Assembly (NCBI GenBank): GCA_023150875.1
Contig: JAKLKC010000036.1
Location: forward strand, 1-64,000
Direction: 5' to 3'
DNA: 64,000 nt
Source of the DNA: Myxococcota bacterium
GTDB lineage: Bacteria > Myxococcota_A > UBA796 > UBA9615 > JAKLKC01
Position 1 is the first letter of the stretch; every line of letters begins with the position of its first letter. The position numbers were made by a program, and so were the translations under genes. The notes beneath the pieces were generated by a model. It ran no database searches. It was not told the DNA's origin and saw only the letters and a list, made by a program, of their open reading frames with translations. Of the stretch, positions 36,723-45,625 are shown one piece after another.

Positions 36723-37145
36723 CTAGCGCTCCAGCGTCAGGTCACAGCCGGAGATCTCGCCGACGATCTCGTCCTTGCCGTCCCACTCGACGTCGTCGGG
36801 CTCGTCGCAGTCCATGTCGAAGCTCTCGCCGCCCACCACGATGACGCAGTCGTCCAGCTCGACGTCGAGGTCCTGCGCGCCCATGGACTTCTCCGCCTCG
36901 ACGGTCACCGAGAACTCGATGGTGCACTCGAAGTTGTTCACGCCATCGGTGCAGATCGAGTCGTACTCGCCGTCCCCGACGAACGTGTTCTTCTCGTCGT
37001 GCTCGAGGTCGACCGAGATGTCGTAGGTGCCGTTGGCACCGCAGTCGATCTCGCCGTCCCAGTTGTCGTCCAGCTTGGCGTGGCACCCCGCACCCAGCGC
37101 CGCCATCGCGAGCACCACGACCGCCTGCATCGCCCCACGCTTCAT
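36723..37145 (-). CDS. Small Asp/Glu-rich lipoprotein
   Basis: 140 residues from ATG 37145, with an excellent AGGAGG ribosome site. The signal peptide ends in the lipobox GAGC (Cys 21). The mature part is acidic with six further Cys residues in positions suggesting disulphides (IDCGANG, SICTDG, FECTIEF, DDCVIVV, MDCDEP, SGCDLT). No family recognised. It is probably an envelope lipoprotein, cotranscribed with nothing obvious. Confidence 0.75.
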   Translation of the reverse strand: MKRGAMQAVVVLAMAALGAGCHAKLDDNWDGEIDCGANGTYDISVDLEHDEKNTFVGDGEYDSICTDGVNNFECTIEFSVTVEAEKSMGAQDLDVELDDCVIVVGGESFDMDCDEPDDVEWDGKDEIVGEISGCDLTLER

Positions 37146-37231
37146 CGCCACCGCCTCCTGCCCGCGGGCCCGCCGCGGGTGCTCGCCGGGGAGCAGTGGG
37201 CTCACCCCACGTCGTCCCCGGCGCGGCCCGA

Positions 37232-37261
37232 AGGCTACGGCGGGTGGGCACCCCGGCGCAA
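37232..37261 (-). promoter_or_regulatory. Promoter of the small lipoprotein gene
   Basis: On the minus strand: TTGCGC (37261-37256), an 18-nt spacer and TAGCCT (37237-37232). Confidence 0.4.
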
Positions 37262-37356
37262 GGTCGATGACCCTCGGAGGCGAGGGTTGCCGTCCCCCGG
37301 ATGGCGAACCGTCGGGTTCACACCCCGCGTGGCGTCCGGACGCCGAAGGCCCGCTC

Positions 37357-38619
37357 CTACTCCGACGGGAGGAGGTACAAGCCGGTGGAGTCCGCGAAGT
37401 GCCCCTCGAACTCGACACCGGTCTCGTCGTTGCAGACGTTCTCGCCAGCGAAGATCTCGAGGGCCAACGTGATCGTGGGCGCACCGGTCGGGACGAACAT
37501 CGAGGTGGCGGCGGTGACCCAGGTCATGGGCGTCTCCGCGTAGACGCCCTCCTGGGTACAGGGTGCGCCCGGGGTCTCGCAGTCCCCCGCGATACCGCCG
37601 GACCACGCTTCCGGAAAGAGTTCCGGCTCGAGACCGAACATCATCATCGCCCTCGAGGCGAACAGCGTGTCCGTGCAGGTGTCGCCCGCCACACGCAGGA
37701 AGCGGGCGACGAAGCAGACCGATTCACCCGCCAGGGCGGTGGCATCGTAGAGCTGGAACAGCTCGCTCTGGGCCGCTCCACCTGCCTCCATCGTCGTGTT
37801 GGTGGTCACGAAGCGCAGCATGGCGGCACCGTCGTGGGGGTCGACCCCCCACGCATTCTTGTAGGGCACCACTTCGACCTGGTCACCTCCCCACGTGCCC
37901 GCCGCGTCCGGGAACCAGGCCGGCACCGGGGGATGCTCGGGATCGTCGAAGCCGGGATTGCCGGCCGCCAAGAGGTTCGGGAAGTCATCCGACGCCAACC
38001 AGGCGTCCACGCAGGCCCCCGTACACACACATTCGAGGTCGGCGCAGTCGACGGCGCCGTCTCCGTCGTCGTCGACCTCGTTTGAGCAGTCCTCGGAGCT
38101 GGCCACGGTGTCGTCATCGGAGACGTCGTCGTCGGACACGTCGTCATCGGAGACGTCGTCGTCGGACACGTCGTCGTCGGACACGTCGTCGTCCGACGTG
38201 TCGTCATCGCCCGTACTCGGCTGCGTGTGGACCGAAAGGGGGACCTCGACCTCGCCCTTCCCCGCGGTACCCGCCGAGCCGGCCCGTACCCACAGGGTTG
38301 CCGCGAAGCTGCCCTCGACCGGTACCCAGACGACCAGAGTCAGAGCCTCGCACTGATTCGTTCCGAGGACGAACTCGGGCCGATCCCCGGCGTCCGCGAA
38401 CTGGATCGAGGGCAGGTCCTCCCCGGGGGTCCCCTCATCCGCGTACTCGATCGAGGCCTCGGTGTTCGTGCTGGACCCCTTGTTGCACACCTCGACCACG
38501 GCCGACGCCAGCCCGTCGACCTCCACCTCGCCGAAGTCGACCTCGGTCGGGTCGACCCACAGCTCGGGGCCGGCGCAGGCCGACGCCAGGGCCACGGTGG
38601 CAAGAATCCACGTCCTCAT
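37357..38619 (-). CDS. Lipoprotein with SDDDV tandem linker
   Basis: 420 residues from ATG 38619, placed 8 bases after GGAGG; ATG 38625 is too close to it. Lipobox LASAC (Cys 15). Residues 17-125 are an immunoglobulin-like beta domain starting with a WVDPTEVDFGEV pattern, as in ASPM/SPD-2/Hydin-type domains. Residues 133-170 are tandem SDDDV units. The Cys/Asp signature EDCSNEVDDDGDGAVDCADLECVC follows as two short pieces, characteristic of myxobacterial surface proteins. The C-terminal 230 residues are a beta-rich domain of unknown function. Probably displayed on the cell surface. Confidence 0.8.
   Translation of the reverse strand: MRTWILATVALASACAGPELWVDPTEVDFGEVEVDGLASAVVEVCNKGSSTNTEASIEYADEGTPGEDLPSIQFADAGDRPEFVLGTNQCEALTLVVWVPVEGSFAATLWVRAGSAGTAGKGEVEVPLSVHTQPSTGDDDTSDDDVSDDDVSDDDVSDDDVSDDDVSDDDTVASSEDCSNEVDDDGDGAVDCADLECVCTGACVDAWLASDDFPNLLAAGNPGFDDPEHPPVPAWFPDAAGTWGGDQVEVVPYKNAWGVDPHDGAAMLRFVTTNTTMEAGGAAQSELFQLYDATALAGESVCFVARFLRVAGDTCTDTLFASRAMMMFGLEPELFPEAWSGGIAGDCETPGAPCTQEGVYAETPMTWVTAATSMFVPTGAPTITLALEIFAGENVCNDETGVEFEGHFADSTGLYLLPSE
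38108..38208 (-). repeat. 15/30-bp tandem repeat coding for SDDDV units
   Basis: About seven imperfect 15-base units alternate between two variants (containing TCATCGGAG or TCGTCGGAC on the plus strand). The array is in frame, so copy-number change would only alter linker length. Confidence 0.75.
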
Positions 38620-38649
38620 TCCCATTTCCTCCAGCCATCTCGCCCGAAA

Positions 38650-38678
38650 AACCTACCACCTCGATCGAGCGATCCGAA
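38650..38678 (-). promoter_or_regulatory. Promoter of the SDDDV lipoprotein gene
   Basis: On the minus strand: TTCGGA (38678-38673), a 17-nt spacer and TAGGTT (38655-38650). Confidence 0.5.
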
Positions 38679-38716
38679 GGAGAAAGCGTGCCAGGAGGGA
38701 TAGGGCCTCGCCACCA

Positions 38717-40330
38717 TCACGGCGACTCGAGCCTCTCCGCCCTCCAGAGCTGGCGGTACAGGTCCTGGTGCAGCAACGTCAGCCGGGCGCCCTCGCGCTC
38801 CTCGATGCGGGCGAGGAGGGAGGGGAGCGGGCCGTACAGGTAGACGTCCCGGAACCCCGGCGGCAGGACGTACTCGGCCTCCATCTCGTAGCGGAGGAAC
38901 TGCATGCTCGCGCCGGGCACCAGCAGGTTGCTCAGGGCCAGCAGATCGCCGGGATGGTGGACCTCCATGTTGCCCACCACCAGCGGGGATGGGGAGAGGT
39001 TGATCAGCGCCGCCACCTGGGGGAGGTGGACGCTGGTCCCCTTGGTCCAAGGGGCCTCCCGCCCGGCGTTGGACACGCCGCTGGCGATCCCGAGGCCCAG
39101 GACCGCGACGAGGAGCGCCGGGGCGCGGGCACCGCCCCCGGCGGGCGGGGAGCCCAGGAGGAAGGCCAGCGCCGCGAGCACCCCGATCCACGAGGGGGTC
39201 ATGTACCGCCCCGAGAGAGACCGGATCCCTCCGAACAGCAGGTCCGGCACCAGCAGCAGGGCGATGGGGACGGCCACCAGGGGCAGGATCAGCGCCCCGG
39301 CCCGGGGCGGCGCGCGACGGACCACCGCCACCAGGGCGCCCATCGCCAGGGCCACGGCGAGCCCGTCCACCCCCCAGGCCAGGGGGTGGTCCAGCTCCGG
39401 CCACAGGTCCACCACCGCCCGGCTGGCGTTCAGCACCAGGATCCTCAGCAGGGAGAGCCGGGGCACGACGATCTCCCGGGACCAGCGCATCGACGCCTCG
39501 AACGCCTCGTAGTGGCGCGCCAGGTTCAGTGCCCACGGCAGGAAGCCCAGCACCGCGAGGGCGGCGGCCACCGTGAAGGCCCGGACCGCCCGGGTGGGCC
39601 GGAACCCCTCCCGCAGGAGCACGAACAGCCCCTGGGACGCCAGCACCGCCGCGGTGGAGAACGAGGTGTAGAGGGACACGAGGGCGATCAGGGACCACGC
39701 GGCCCAGGCCCCCATCCGGCGCCGGCGAGGCTCCCCCTCCCGCCCCGCGAGGCGCATCGCCCGCAGCAGGGACGCGCAGGAGGCCGTGACCAGCACCCCC
39801 CACAGGGCGTACTCCCGGGCCTCCCTCCCATAGAGTACGAAGAACGGCGACACCGCGAACAGCGCCACCCCCGTCCACGCCACCCGGGTCGAACCGTACA
39901 GCTCACGGCACAGCCAGAACATCGCGGGCAGCCCCAGCAGTCCGGCGAGGGCCGAGAGGGCCCGCAGCGCCCCGATCCCGTCCCCGACGATGCCCGCCCA
40001 GATCCGGGCCAGCACGTAGTACAGGGGCGGGTGCTGGGGATCGGTCCTGGCCAGCCCCAGCACGGTCTCCGCCACCCCGTGGCCGCCGCCTCCCCGCTGG
40101 AAGCGCCGCACCTCCCGGACGCCGAAGACCTCCCCGGTGTAGAGCGCCTCCCTCCACTCCTCGGGGGTGTGGCCGGCGACGAAGACCCGGGTGGCGACCT
40201 CGTCGTGCCACACCAGGTCCTCCCCGAGTCCCTGGAAGCGGAAGAAGACGCCCAGCGCGACGACCGCGGCGACCGGTACGAGGCGGAGCAGGGCCGGGCG
40301 CCCCGCCGCCCCCCCTGCGAAGAGCTTCAT
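38717..40330 (-). CDS. GT39/ArnT-like membrane glycosyltransferase
   Basis: 537 residues, about ten hydrophobic segments, from ATG 40330. The N-terminal loop after the first helix reads GLGEDLVWHDEVATRVFVAG; the Asp-Glu pair is where GT-C enzymes of the PMT/ArnT group keep their catalytic acid. A later patch TDPQHPPLYYVLARIW is also typical of this group. It probably transfers a sugar from a lipid-phosphate carrier to an envelope acceptor on the outer face of the inner membrane. It is divergent from the heptose operon, fitting a role in LPS or surface glycan assembly. Donor and acceptor are unknown. Confidence 0.8.
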   Translation of the reverse strand: MKLFAGGAAGRPALLRLVPVAAVVALGVFFRFQGLGEDLVWHDEVATRVFVAGHTPEEWREALYTGEVFGVREVRRFQRGGGGHGVAETVLGLARTDPQHPPLYYVLARIWAGIVGDGIGALRALSALAGLLGLPAMFWLCRELYGSTRVAWTGVALFAVSPFFVLYGREAREYALWGVLVTASCASLLRAMRLAGREGEPRRRRMGAWAAWSLIALVSLYTSFSTAAVLASQGLFVLLREGFRPTRAVRAFTVAAALAVLGFLPWALNLARHYEAFEASMRWSREIVVPRLSLLRILVLNASRAVVDLWPELDHPLAWGVDGLAVALAMGALVAVVRRAPPRAGALILPLVAVPIALLLVPDLLFGGIRSLSGRYMTPSWIGVLAALAFLLGSPPAGGGARAPALLVAVLGLGIASGVSNAGREAPWTKGTSVHLPQVAALINLSPSPLVVGNMEVHHPGDLLALSNLLVPGASMQFLRYEMEAEYVLPPGFRDVYLYGPLPSLLARIEEREGARLTLLHQDLYRQLWRAERLESP

Positions 40331-40336
40331 CCCCGG

Positions 40337-40366
40337 AGTGTCCCCACCGAGGGGCGGCCCTGTCAA
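40337..40366 (-). promoter_or_regulatory. Promoter of the membrane glycosyltransferase gene
   Basis: On the minus strand: consensus TTGACA (40366-40361), an 18-nt spacer and GACACT (40342-40337). It lies so close to ATG 40330 that the message may be leaderless. Confidence 0.4.
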
Positions 40367-40406
40367 CGACGCGCCCCGGCGCCCGCACCCCCGCCCGGGG
40401 CTCGGC

Positions 40407-40435
40407 TTGACGCCACCCCGGCCGCCCCATAGCAT
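40407..40435 (+). promoter_or_regulatory. Promoter of the ADP-heptose operon
   Basis: TTGACG (40407-40412), a 17-nt spacer and TAGCAT (40430-40435), about 14 nt of leader before TTG 40456. It is the best promoter match in the window. Confidence 0.65.
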
Positions 40436-40455
40436 CGCGTCCCCGAGGGCGCGCG

Positions 40456-41715
40456 TTGAACAAGGAAACCATCCGGCGGCTCGACCGGCTCCTGGGCAAC
40501 GTCGTCTGCCTCCTGCTGACGGCGCACCGGCGCGTCGCCGACGCGCTCCTGCGGCGCACGCCCCCCCCCCCGGGATCGGTCCGGCGGATCCTCTTCCTCA
40601 AGCTCGTCGAGCAGGGGGCGACGGTCCTGGCCGCCCCCGCCATCGACCGGGCCATCGCCCGGGTCGGCCGCGAGAACGTCTACTTCTGCGTGTTCCGCGA
40701 GAACCGCCCCATCGTCGACCTGCTGGGGCAGGTGCCCGCGGGGAACGTCATCGAGGTCCGCCACGATGGCCTCGCGGTCTTCCTCATGGACGTGGCCCGG
40801 GCGCTGCTCCGGGTCCGGCACGAGGGGATCGACGCCGTCGTCGACATGGAGTTCATGGCTCGGGCCCCGGCGATCCTCGCCTACCTGACCGGCGCGCCCA
40901 CCCGGATCGGCCTGCACCGCTTCGCCGACGAGGGGCCCTACCGGGGGGACCTGCTGACCCACCGGGTGCAGCACAACCCCTACCTGCACGTGTCCCGGGC
41001 CTACAGCCTGCTGGTGGAGGCCCTGGACGCCGATCCCCGCGACCTGCCCCTCCTGAAGGTCCCCGTCCCGGACGCCCCGGACGAGGCGCCCCGACTCGCC
41101 CCCACCGCCGAGGACGTGGCCCGGGTGCGGGGGCTGCTGGACGGGGCCGGGGGAGACCGGCCCGGCCCCCTGGTGCTCCTGAACCCCAACACCGGCGACC
41201 TCCTGCCCCTGCGTCGCTGGCCCGACGAGCGGTTCGTCGAGCTGGGCCGCCGGGTCCTGGCGGGGCACCCGGACGCCACCGTGGTGGTCACCGGCGCCCC
41301 GTCGGAGCGGGAGGGCGCCGAGGAGGTGTGCCGCCGGATCGGATCCCCCCGGGCGGTGTCCCTGGCGGGGCGGACGACGCTCCGGGACGCCGTGGTCCTG
41401 TACTCCCTCGCCGACGTGCTGGTGACCAACGACAGCGGCCCCGGGCACTTCGCGTCCCTCACGGGCGTCGACAACATCGTCCTGTTCGGCCCTGAGACCC
41501 CCGCCCGCTTCGGTCCCCTGGGGGAGGGGGGGCGTCCCCTGTGGGCGAGGCTGGCGTGCAGCCCCTGCGTCAACGCCTACAACCACCGCTTCTCCCCCTG
41601 CGTCGACAACCGCTGCATGGCGGCGATCACGGTGGACGAGGTGTACCGCGAGGTCGCCTCGTGCCTCCGCGCCCGCCGGGAGCGGCTCGGGGCGGCGCGC
41701 CGGAGCGCCGGGTGA
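40456..41715 (+). CDS. Heptosyltransferase (GT9 family)
   Basis: 419 residues from TTG 40456. Two Rossmann lobes of the ADP-heptose:LPS heptosyltransferase type: RILFLKLVEQGATVLAAPAI at the start, VVLLNPNTGD-like PLVLLNPNTGDLLPLRRWP near 235, VVVTGAPSE and SLAGRTTLRDAVVLYSLAD, then the donor motif VTNDSGPGHFASLTGV. A Cys cluster near the C-terminus (CSPCVNAYNHRFSPC and CMAAI) is found in a subset of GT9 proteins. It adds heptose to the LPS core in the cytoplasm. It is the first gene of the operon making its own donor, ADP-heptose. Confidence 0.87.
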   Translation: MNKETIRRLDRLLGNVVCLLLTAHRRVADALLRRTPPPPGSVRRILFLKLVEQGATVLAAPAIDRAIARVGRENVYFCVFRENRPIVDLLGQVPAGNVIEVRHDGLAVFLMDVARALLRVRHEGIDAVVDMEFMARAPAILAYLTGAPTRIGLHRFADEGPYRGDLLTHRVQHNPYLHVSRAYSLLVEALDADPRDLPLLKVPVPDAPDEAPRLAPTAEDVARVRGLLDGAGGDRPGPLVLLNPNTGDLLPLRRWPDERFVELGRRVLAGHPDATVVVTGAPSEREGAEEVCRRIGSPRAVSLAGRTTLRDAVVLYSLADVLVTNDSGPGHFASLTGVDNIVLFGPETPARFGPLGEGGRPLWARLACSPCVNAYNHRFSPCVDNRCMAAITVDEVYREVASCLRARRERLGAARRSAG

Positions 41716-42668
41716 TCCTCGTCACCGGCGGCGCCGGCTTCGTGGGGAGCAACCTGGTGCGGAGCCTCAACGCCCGGGGCCTCACCGACCTGCTGGTGGT
41801 GGACGACCTCGGGACCGACGAACGCTTCCGGAACCTCGTGGACGTCCGGATCGTCGACTACGTCGACAAGGACGACTTCGCCGCGCTCCTGGCCCGCCGC
41901 GACGGGATGCTGGACCGGGTGGAGGCGGTGCTGCACCAGGGGGCCCGCACCGACACCACCGAGAAGGACGCGCGCCGGGTCATGCGGGACAACCACGGGG
42001 CCTCCCGGGACCTGCTGGAGCTGGCCCTGCGGCGCCGGGTGCCGATGGTCTACGCCTCGTCGGCGGCGGTCTACGGGGCCGGTCGCGCCTTCGCCGAGGA
42101 GCCCTCCAACGAGGCACCCCTGAACGTCTACGCATACTCCAAGCTGCTCTTCGACCAGCAGGTCCGCCGGATCCTCCCGGGCGCGACCAGCCCCGTGGTG
42201 GGGCTGCGGTACTTCAACGTCTACGGCCCCGGGGAGGCCCACAAGGGCCCCATGGCCAGCGTGGCGTACCAGCTCCACCTCCAGGTCCTGGCCAACGGCC
42301 GCATGCGCCTGTTCGGGGGGGCCGACGGCGACGGGGACGGCGAGCAGCGGCGGGACTTCGTCCACGTCCAGGACGTCGTGGACGTCAACCTGTGGTTCCT
42401 GGACCACCCGGAGTGCTCGGGGATCTTCAACGTGGGCACCGGGGAGGCGCGGACGTTCAACGAGGTCGCCCGGGCCGTCGCCCGCTTCCACGGCCGGGGC
42501 GAGGTCGACTACGTGCCCTTCCCCGGCGCCTTGCGGGGCGTCTACCAGCGGTTCACCCGGGCCGACCTGACGCGGCTCCGGGCCACCGGCTGCGACGTCC
42601 GCTTCCGCACCGTGGACGAGGGGGTGGCGAGCTACCTGGGCGGCCTCGCCGGTCCCGGAGCCTCGTGA
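41712..42668 (+). CDS. hldD: ADP-L-glycero-D-manno-heptose 6-epimerase
   Basis: 318 residues from GTG 41712, which overlaps the previous stop. NADP-binding VTGGAGFVGSNLVR at the N-terminus; LVVDDL; the catalytic Ser/Tyr/Lys set in YASSAAVYGAG and YAYSKLLFD; and FNVYGPGEAHKGPMASVAYQL, which is distinctive for HldD. It converts ADP-D-glycero-D-manno-heptose to the L-glycero form, the last step of the pathway whose other enzymes follow directly. Confidence 0.95.
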   Translation: MILVTGGAGFVGSNLVRSLNARGLTDLLVVDDLGTDERFRNLVDVRIVDYVDKDDFAALLARRDGMLDRVEAVLHQGARTDTTEKDARRVMRDNHGASRDLLELALRRRVPMVYASSAAVYGAGRAFAEEPSNEAPLNVYAYSKLLFDQQVRRILPGATSPVVGLRYFNVYGPGEAHKGPMASVAYQLHLQVLANGRMRLFGGADGDGDGEQRRDFVHVQDVVDVNLWFLDHPECSGIFNVGTGEARTFNEVARAVARFHGRGEVDYVPFPGALRGVYQRFTRADLTRLRATGCDVRFRTVDEGVASYLGGLAGPGAS

Positions 42669-42675
42669 GGAGCCC

Positions 42676-43263
42676 TTGGACTTCCTCCACGTAATCCTGG
42701 ACCGGGACGGCGTGCTCAACGCCGAGGCCCCCTCGGGCTGGGTGACCCGCCCCGAGGACTGGGCCTGGGAGCGGGGCGCCCTGGAGGGGCTGGCGCGGAT
42801 CGGCTCCCGAGGCCGCCGGGTGTCGGTGGCGACCAACCAGTCCTGCGTCGGCCGCGGCCTCGTCGAGATCGCCGCCCTGGACGCCGTCCACGCCCGGATG
42901 GGGGCCGAGGCGCGGGCGGCGGGGGGCCGCATCGACGCGGTGCTGGTGTGCCCCCACGCCCCGGACGCCGGATGCGAGTGCCGCAAGCCCGCACCAGGAC
43001 TGGTGATCCGCGCGATCCGCCTGGCGGGGATCCCGGCGGCGAGGACCCTCTTCGTGGGGGACTCGGAGCGGGACGTGGAGGCGGGGCGGCGCGCGGGGGT
43101 GGCGACGGCCCTGGTGCGGACCGGCAAGGGCGCCGCGAGCGCCGCGCTGCCGTCCCTGGCCGGAGTGCCGCGCTTCGACGACCTGGTCCATCTCGCGGCG
43201 TTCCTCGAAGGAGGTGCCGCCCCCGCCGCCGGCGCCGAACTCCTCGCCCCGGGGGTGTCCTGA
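42676..43263 (+). CDS. gmhB: D-glycero-D-manno-heptose-1,7-bisphosphate 7-phosphatase
   Basis: 195 residues from TTG 42676 with AGGAG just upstream. HAD-family motifs: nucleophile in VILDRDGVLN, TNQS, a Cys/His zinc site (CPHAPDAGCECRKP) and the terminal acid pair VGDSERDVEAG. It removes the 7-phosphate of heptose bisphosphate. Its stop shares a base with the gmhA start. Confidence 0.93.
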   Translation: MDFLHVILDRDGVLNAEAPSGWVTRPEDWAWERGALEGLARIGSRGRRVSVATNQSCVGRGLVEIAALDAVHARMGAEARAAGGRIDAVLVCPHAPDAGCECRKPAPGLVIRAIRLAGIPAARTLFVGDSERDVEAGRRAGVATALVRTGKGAASAALPSLAGVPRFDDLVHLAAFLEGGAAPAAGAELLAPGVS

Positions 43264-43847
43264 TGGACGCCGCCCGGATCTTCGCCGAGCACCGGCGCGT
43301 GGTGGACGAGAGCGCGGCCCTGCTGCCCCCGCTGCTGGAGGAGGCGGGCCGCCTCCTGGTGGCGGCGGCGCGGAGGGGCGGGAAGGTGCTGGTGTGCGGC
43401 AACGGAGGCAGCGCCGCCGACGCCCAGCACTTCGCCGCCGAGCTGGTGGGCCGCCTCGCCGCCGATCGGCCGCCCCTCCCGGCGGTGGCGCTGACCACCG
43501 ACACCTCGGCGCTGACGGCCATCGCCAACGACCACGGCTTCCCCCGGGTGTTCGCCCGCCAGGTGGAGGCCCTGGCCCGTCCAGGGGACGTGCTGGTGGC
43601 CATCAGCACCAGCGGCGTCTCGCCCAACGTCGTCGCCGCGGCGAGGGCGGCCCGGGCCCGGGGGTGCGGGGTGATCGGCCTGACGGGGCGCGGGGGCGGC
43701 GCCCTGGCCGGGGAGTGCGACCTGCTGGTGCCCGTGCCCTCCGGGGACGTGGCGCGGGTCCAGGAGGTCCACGGGATCTGCCTGCACGCCCTGGCCCAGG
43801 CGGTCGAGGAGGCCGCCTCCGCCTCCGACTGGCCGGAGGCCCCGTGA
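43263..43847 (+). CDS. gmhA: Sedoheptulose-7-phosphate isomerase
   Basis: 194 residues from ATG 43263. SIS-domain protein with CGNGGSAADAQHFAAELVGR near residue 45, LTTDTSALTAIANDHGF and STSGVSPNVVAAARAARARG. It converts sedoheptulose 7-phosphate to D-glycero-D-manno-heptose 7-phosphate, the first committed step of heptose synthesis. It overlaps both neighbours by one to four bases. Confidence 0.95.
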   Translation: MDAARIFAEHRRVVDESAALLPPLLEEAGRLLVAAARRGGKVLVCGNGGSAADAQHFAAELVGRLAADRPPLPAVALTTDTSALTAIANDHGFPRVFARQVEALARPGDVLVAISTSGVSPNVVAAARAARARGCGVIGLTGRGGGALAGECDLLVPVPSGDVARVQEVHGICLHALAQAVEEAASASDWPEAP

Positions 43848-45310
43848 GCCCGCGGATCCACCCCGGCGACGTCCCCCGGATCCTGGACGGCTTCCGGCGC
43901 GCCCGGATCTGGGTCGCCGGGGACGTGATGCTGGATCAGTACGTGGGCGGCGACGTTCGCCGCGTCTCCCCCGAGGCGCCGGTGCCGGTGGTGGAGGTGG
44001 GGGAGACCTACGACCGCCTCGGCGGGGCGGCCAACGTGGCCCACGGCCTGGCGGCCCTGGGGGCCGAGGTCGGGCTGTGCGGCGTGGTGGGCGCCGATCC
44101 CGCCGGGGACGCGCTCATCGCCGCCTGCGGGGAGGCGGGGATCGACGTGCGGGGCCTCGGGCGGTCCCCGGAGTGGTCCACGACCCGGAAGGTGCGGGTG
44201 GTGTCCCAGCGCCAGCAGCTCCTCCGCATGGACTGGGAGGGCCGCGGGGCGGTGGACGGCGCGGCGGCCCAGGCCCTCGTCGGCCGCCTGCGGGAGGGGG
44301 GGCGCCCCGACGCCATCGTCCTCAGCGACTACGCCAAGGGATTCCTCCAGCCGCCGGCGGCGCGGGCCCTCATCGACGAGGGGCTCGCCCTCGGGGTGCC
44401 GGTGCTGGTGGACCCCAAGCTCCGGGACCTGGGCGCCTACCGCGGCGCGACGGTGGTCACCCCCAACCGGCGGGAGCTGGAGGCGGCGGCGGGGGGGACG
44501 ATGCCGCCCCTGGGGAGCCCGGCCTTCGCCGAGGCGGCCCGGGCGGTGATCGCGGCCGCGGGGATCCCCTCCTTGGTGGTCACCCTGGGGGAGCGGGGCC
44601 TGCTGGTGGTGGAGGGGGCCGAGGCCCAGGCGATCGGCGCGGTGAGCCGCGAGGTCTACGACGTCACCGGCGCCGGCGACACCCTGATCGGGGTGCTGGC
44701 CCTGGGCCTCGCGGCGGGGGCGGACCTGTTCGCGGCCGCCGGGATCGCCAACGCGGCGGCGGGGGTGGTGGTGGGCAAGTTCGGCACCGCGGTGGTCCAC
44801 CCGGAGGAGCTGGCCCGGGCCCTGGCCCGGAGCACCGCCGAGAAGGTCTACTCCGGAGCCGAATTCGACCGGCTCCTGGCGTCGTGGCGGGCCCGGGGGA
44901 CGCGGATCGCCTTCACCAACGGCTGTTTCGACGTGCTGCACGCCGGCCACCTCTCCCTCCTGCGGGACGCCGCCTCGGCGGGGGACGTGCTGGTGGTCGG
45001 GATCAACGACGACGCCTCGGTGGCGAGGCTCAAGGGGGAGGGCCGCCCCCTGGTGCCCGCCCCGGAGCGTGCCGCCCTGGTGGCCGCCCTGGACTGCGTC
45101 GACGCCGTGGTGGTCTTCGGCGAGGACACCCCCCTCCGCCTGGTGGAGCGGATCCGCCCCGACGTGCTGGTCAAGGGGGCGGACTACGCCCTGGGCGAGG
45201 TCGTGGGACGGGAGGTGGTGGAGGCTGGGGGGGGCCAAGTGCTCCTCTCCCCCCTCGTCCCCGGTCGCTCGTCCTCCCGGATCTTCGAGGAGATCCGCCG
45301 CCGGCGGTGA
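43844..45310 (+). CDS. hldE: Bifunctional heptose-7-phosphate kinase / heptose-1-phosphate adenylyltransferase
   Basis: 488 residues from GTG 43844. The ribokinase-like kinase domain (1-320) has RLGGAANVAHGLAALG and the anion-hole/catalytic DVTGAGDT (273-280). The nucleotidyltransferase domain (350-488) has FTNGCFDVLHAGHL with HAGH at 366-369 and VLVKGADYALGEVVG. It makes heptose bisphosphate and later ADP-heptose, completing the five-step pathway in this operon. The last 88 codons (45046 on) are repeated at 53521-53785. This copy ends GRSSSRIFEEIRRRR, the orphan copy GRSTTRMVEEIRRRG; the orphan ending looks closer to the usual HldE C-terminus. Confidence 0.95.
   Translation: MSPRIHPGDVPRILDGFRRARIWVAGDVMLDQYVGGDVRRVSPEAPVPVVEVGETYDRLGGAANVAHGLAALGAEVGLCGVVGADPAGDALIAACGEAGIDVRGLGRSPEWSTTRKVRVVSQRQQLLRMDWEGRGAVDGAAAQALVGRLREGGRPDAIVLSDYAKGFLQPPAARALIDEGLALGVPVLVDPKLRDLGAYRGATVVTPNRRELEAAAGGTMPPLGSPAFAEAARAVIAAAGIPSLVVTLGERGLLVVEGAEAQAIGAVSREVYDVTGAGDTLIGVLALGLAAGADLFAAAGIANAAAGVVVGKFGTAVVHPEELARALARSTAEKVYSGAEFDRLLASWRARGTRIAFTNGCFDVLHAGHLSLLRDAASAGDVLVVGINDDASVARLKGEGRPLVPAPERAALVAALDCVDAVVVFGEDTPLRLVERIRPDVLVKGADYALGEVVGREVVEAGGGQVLLSPLVPGRSSSRIFEEIRRRR
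45046..45310 (+). repeat. Left 265-bp direct repeat: 3' end of hldE bounding the island
   Basis: Same length as 53521-53785 with no gaps and about 20 mismatches by eye. The similarity ends with the stop codon (TGAC shared) on the right and just before 45046 on the left. Confidence 0.88.
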
Positions 45311-45548
45311 CTCCTCGGTCGCGTCCTGCCTCCCCCCCTGCCCCTGCCCCCGGCGAGCTTCGCTCAAGCCCCAGGGACGGGTTCCCCGGGGCCTGTGTCG
45401 GAATCCCCCCTCGGAGAGGCCCCGACGGACCCAGCAACGGCGCGGGTCGGGGACCCCGCCGGGCAACGTGCCGAAATCGGGCGGAATCGCCACGGCCGTC
45501 TCGTGCCCGGCAATCACCGGAGGTACCGCGCAGGGCGTCGATGATACG

Positions 45549-45580
45549 GTTGCTATGTTTAGAGCCTTGACCTGAGTAAC
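45549..45580 (+). promoter_or_regulatory. Possible operator over the chr promoter
   Basis: Inverted repeat GTTGCT (45549-45554) and AGTAAC (45575-45580) with one mismatch in the arms, overlapping the -35. It is a candidate site for ChrB, which represses chr genes in other bacteria. The match is short. Confidence 0.25.
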
Positions 45581-45595
45581 ATCTGCGTATAGTTT
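45567..45595 (+). promoter_or_regulatory. Promoter of the chrB-chrA operon
   Basis: TTGACC (45567-45572), a 17-nt spacer and TAGTTT (45590-45595), about 30 bases before ATG 45626. Confidence 0.6.
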
Positions 45596-45625
45596 CGGGC
45601 TCGACTCTGCGTGTCGAGGCCGCCG

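Larger units (their letters stand above)
45311..45625 (+). other. 315-base gap at the left edge of the island
   Basis: No gene recognised. The first 220 bases are GC-rich without clear structure; the last 90 bases become AT-richer and carry the chrB promoter and a possible operator. Confidence 0.5.
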
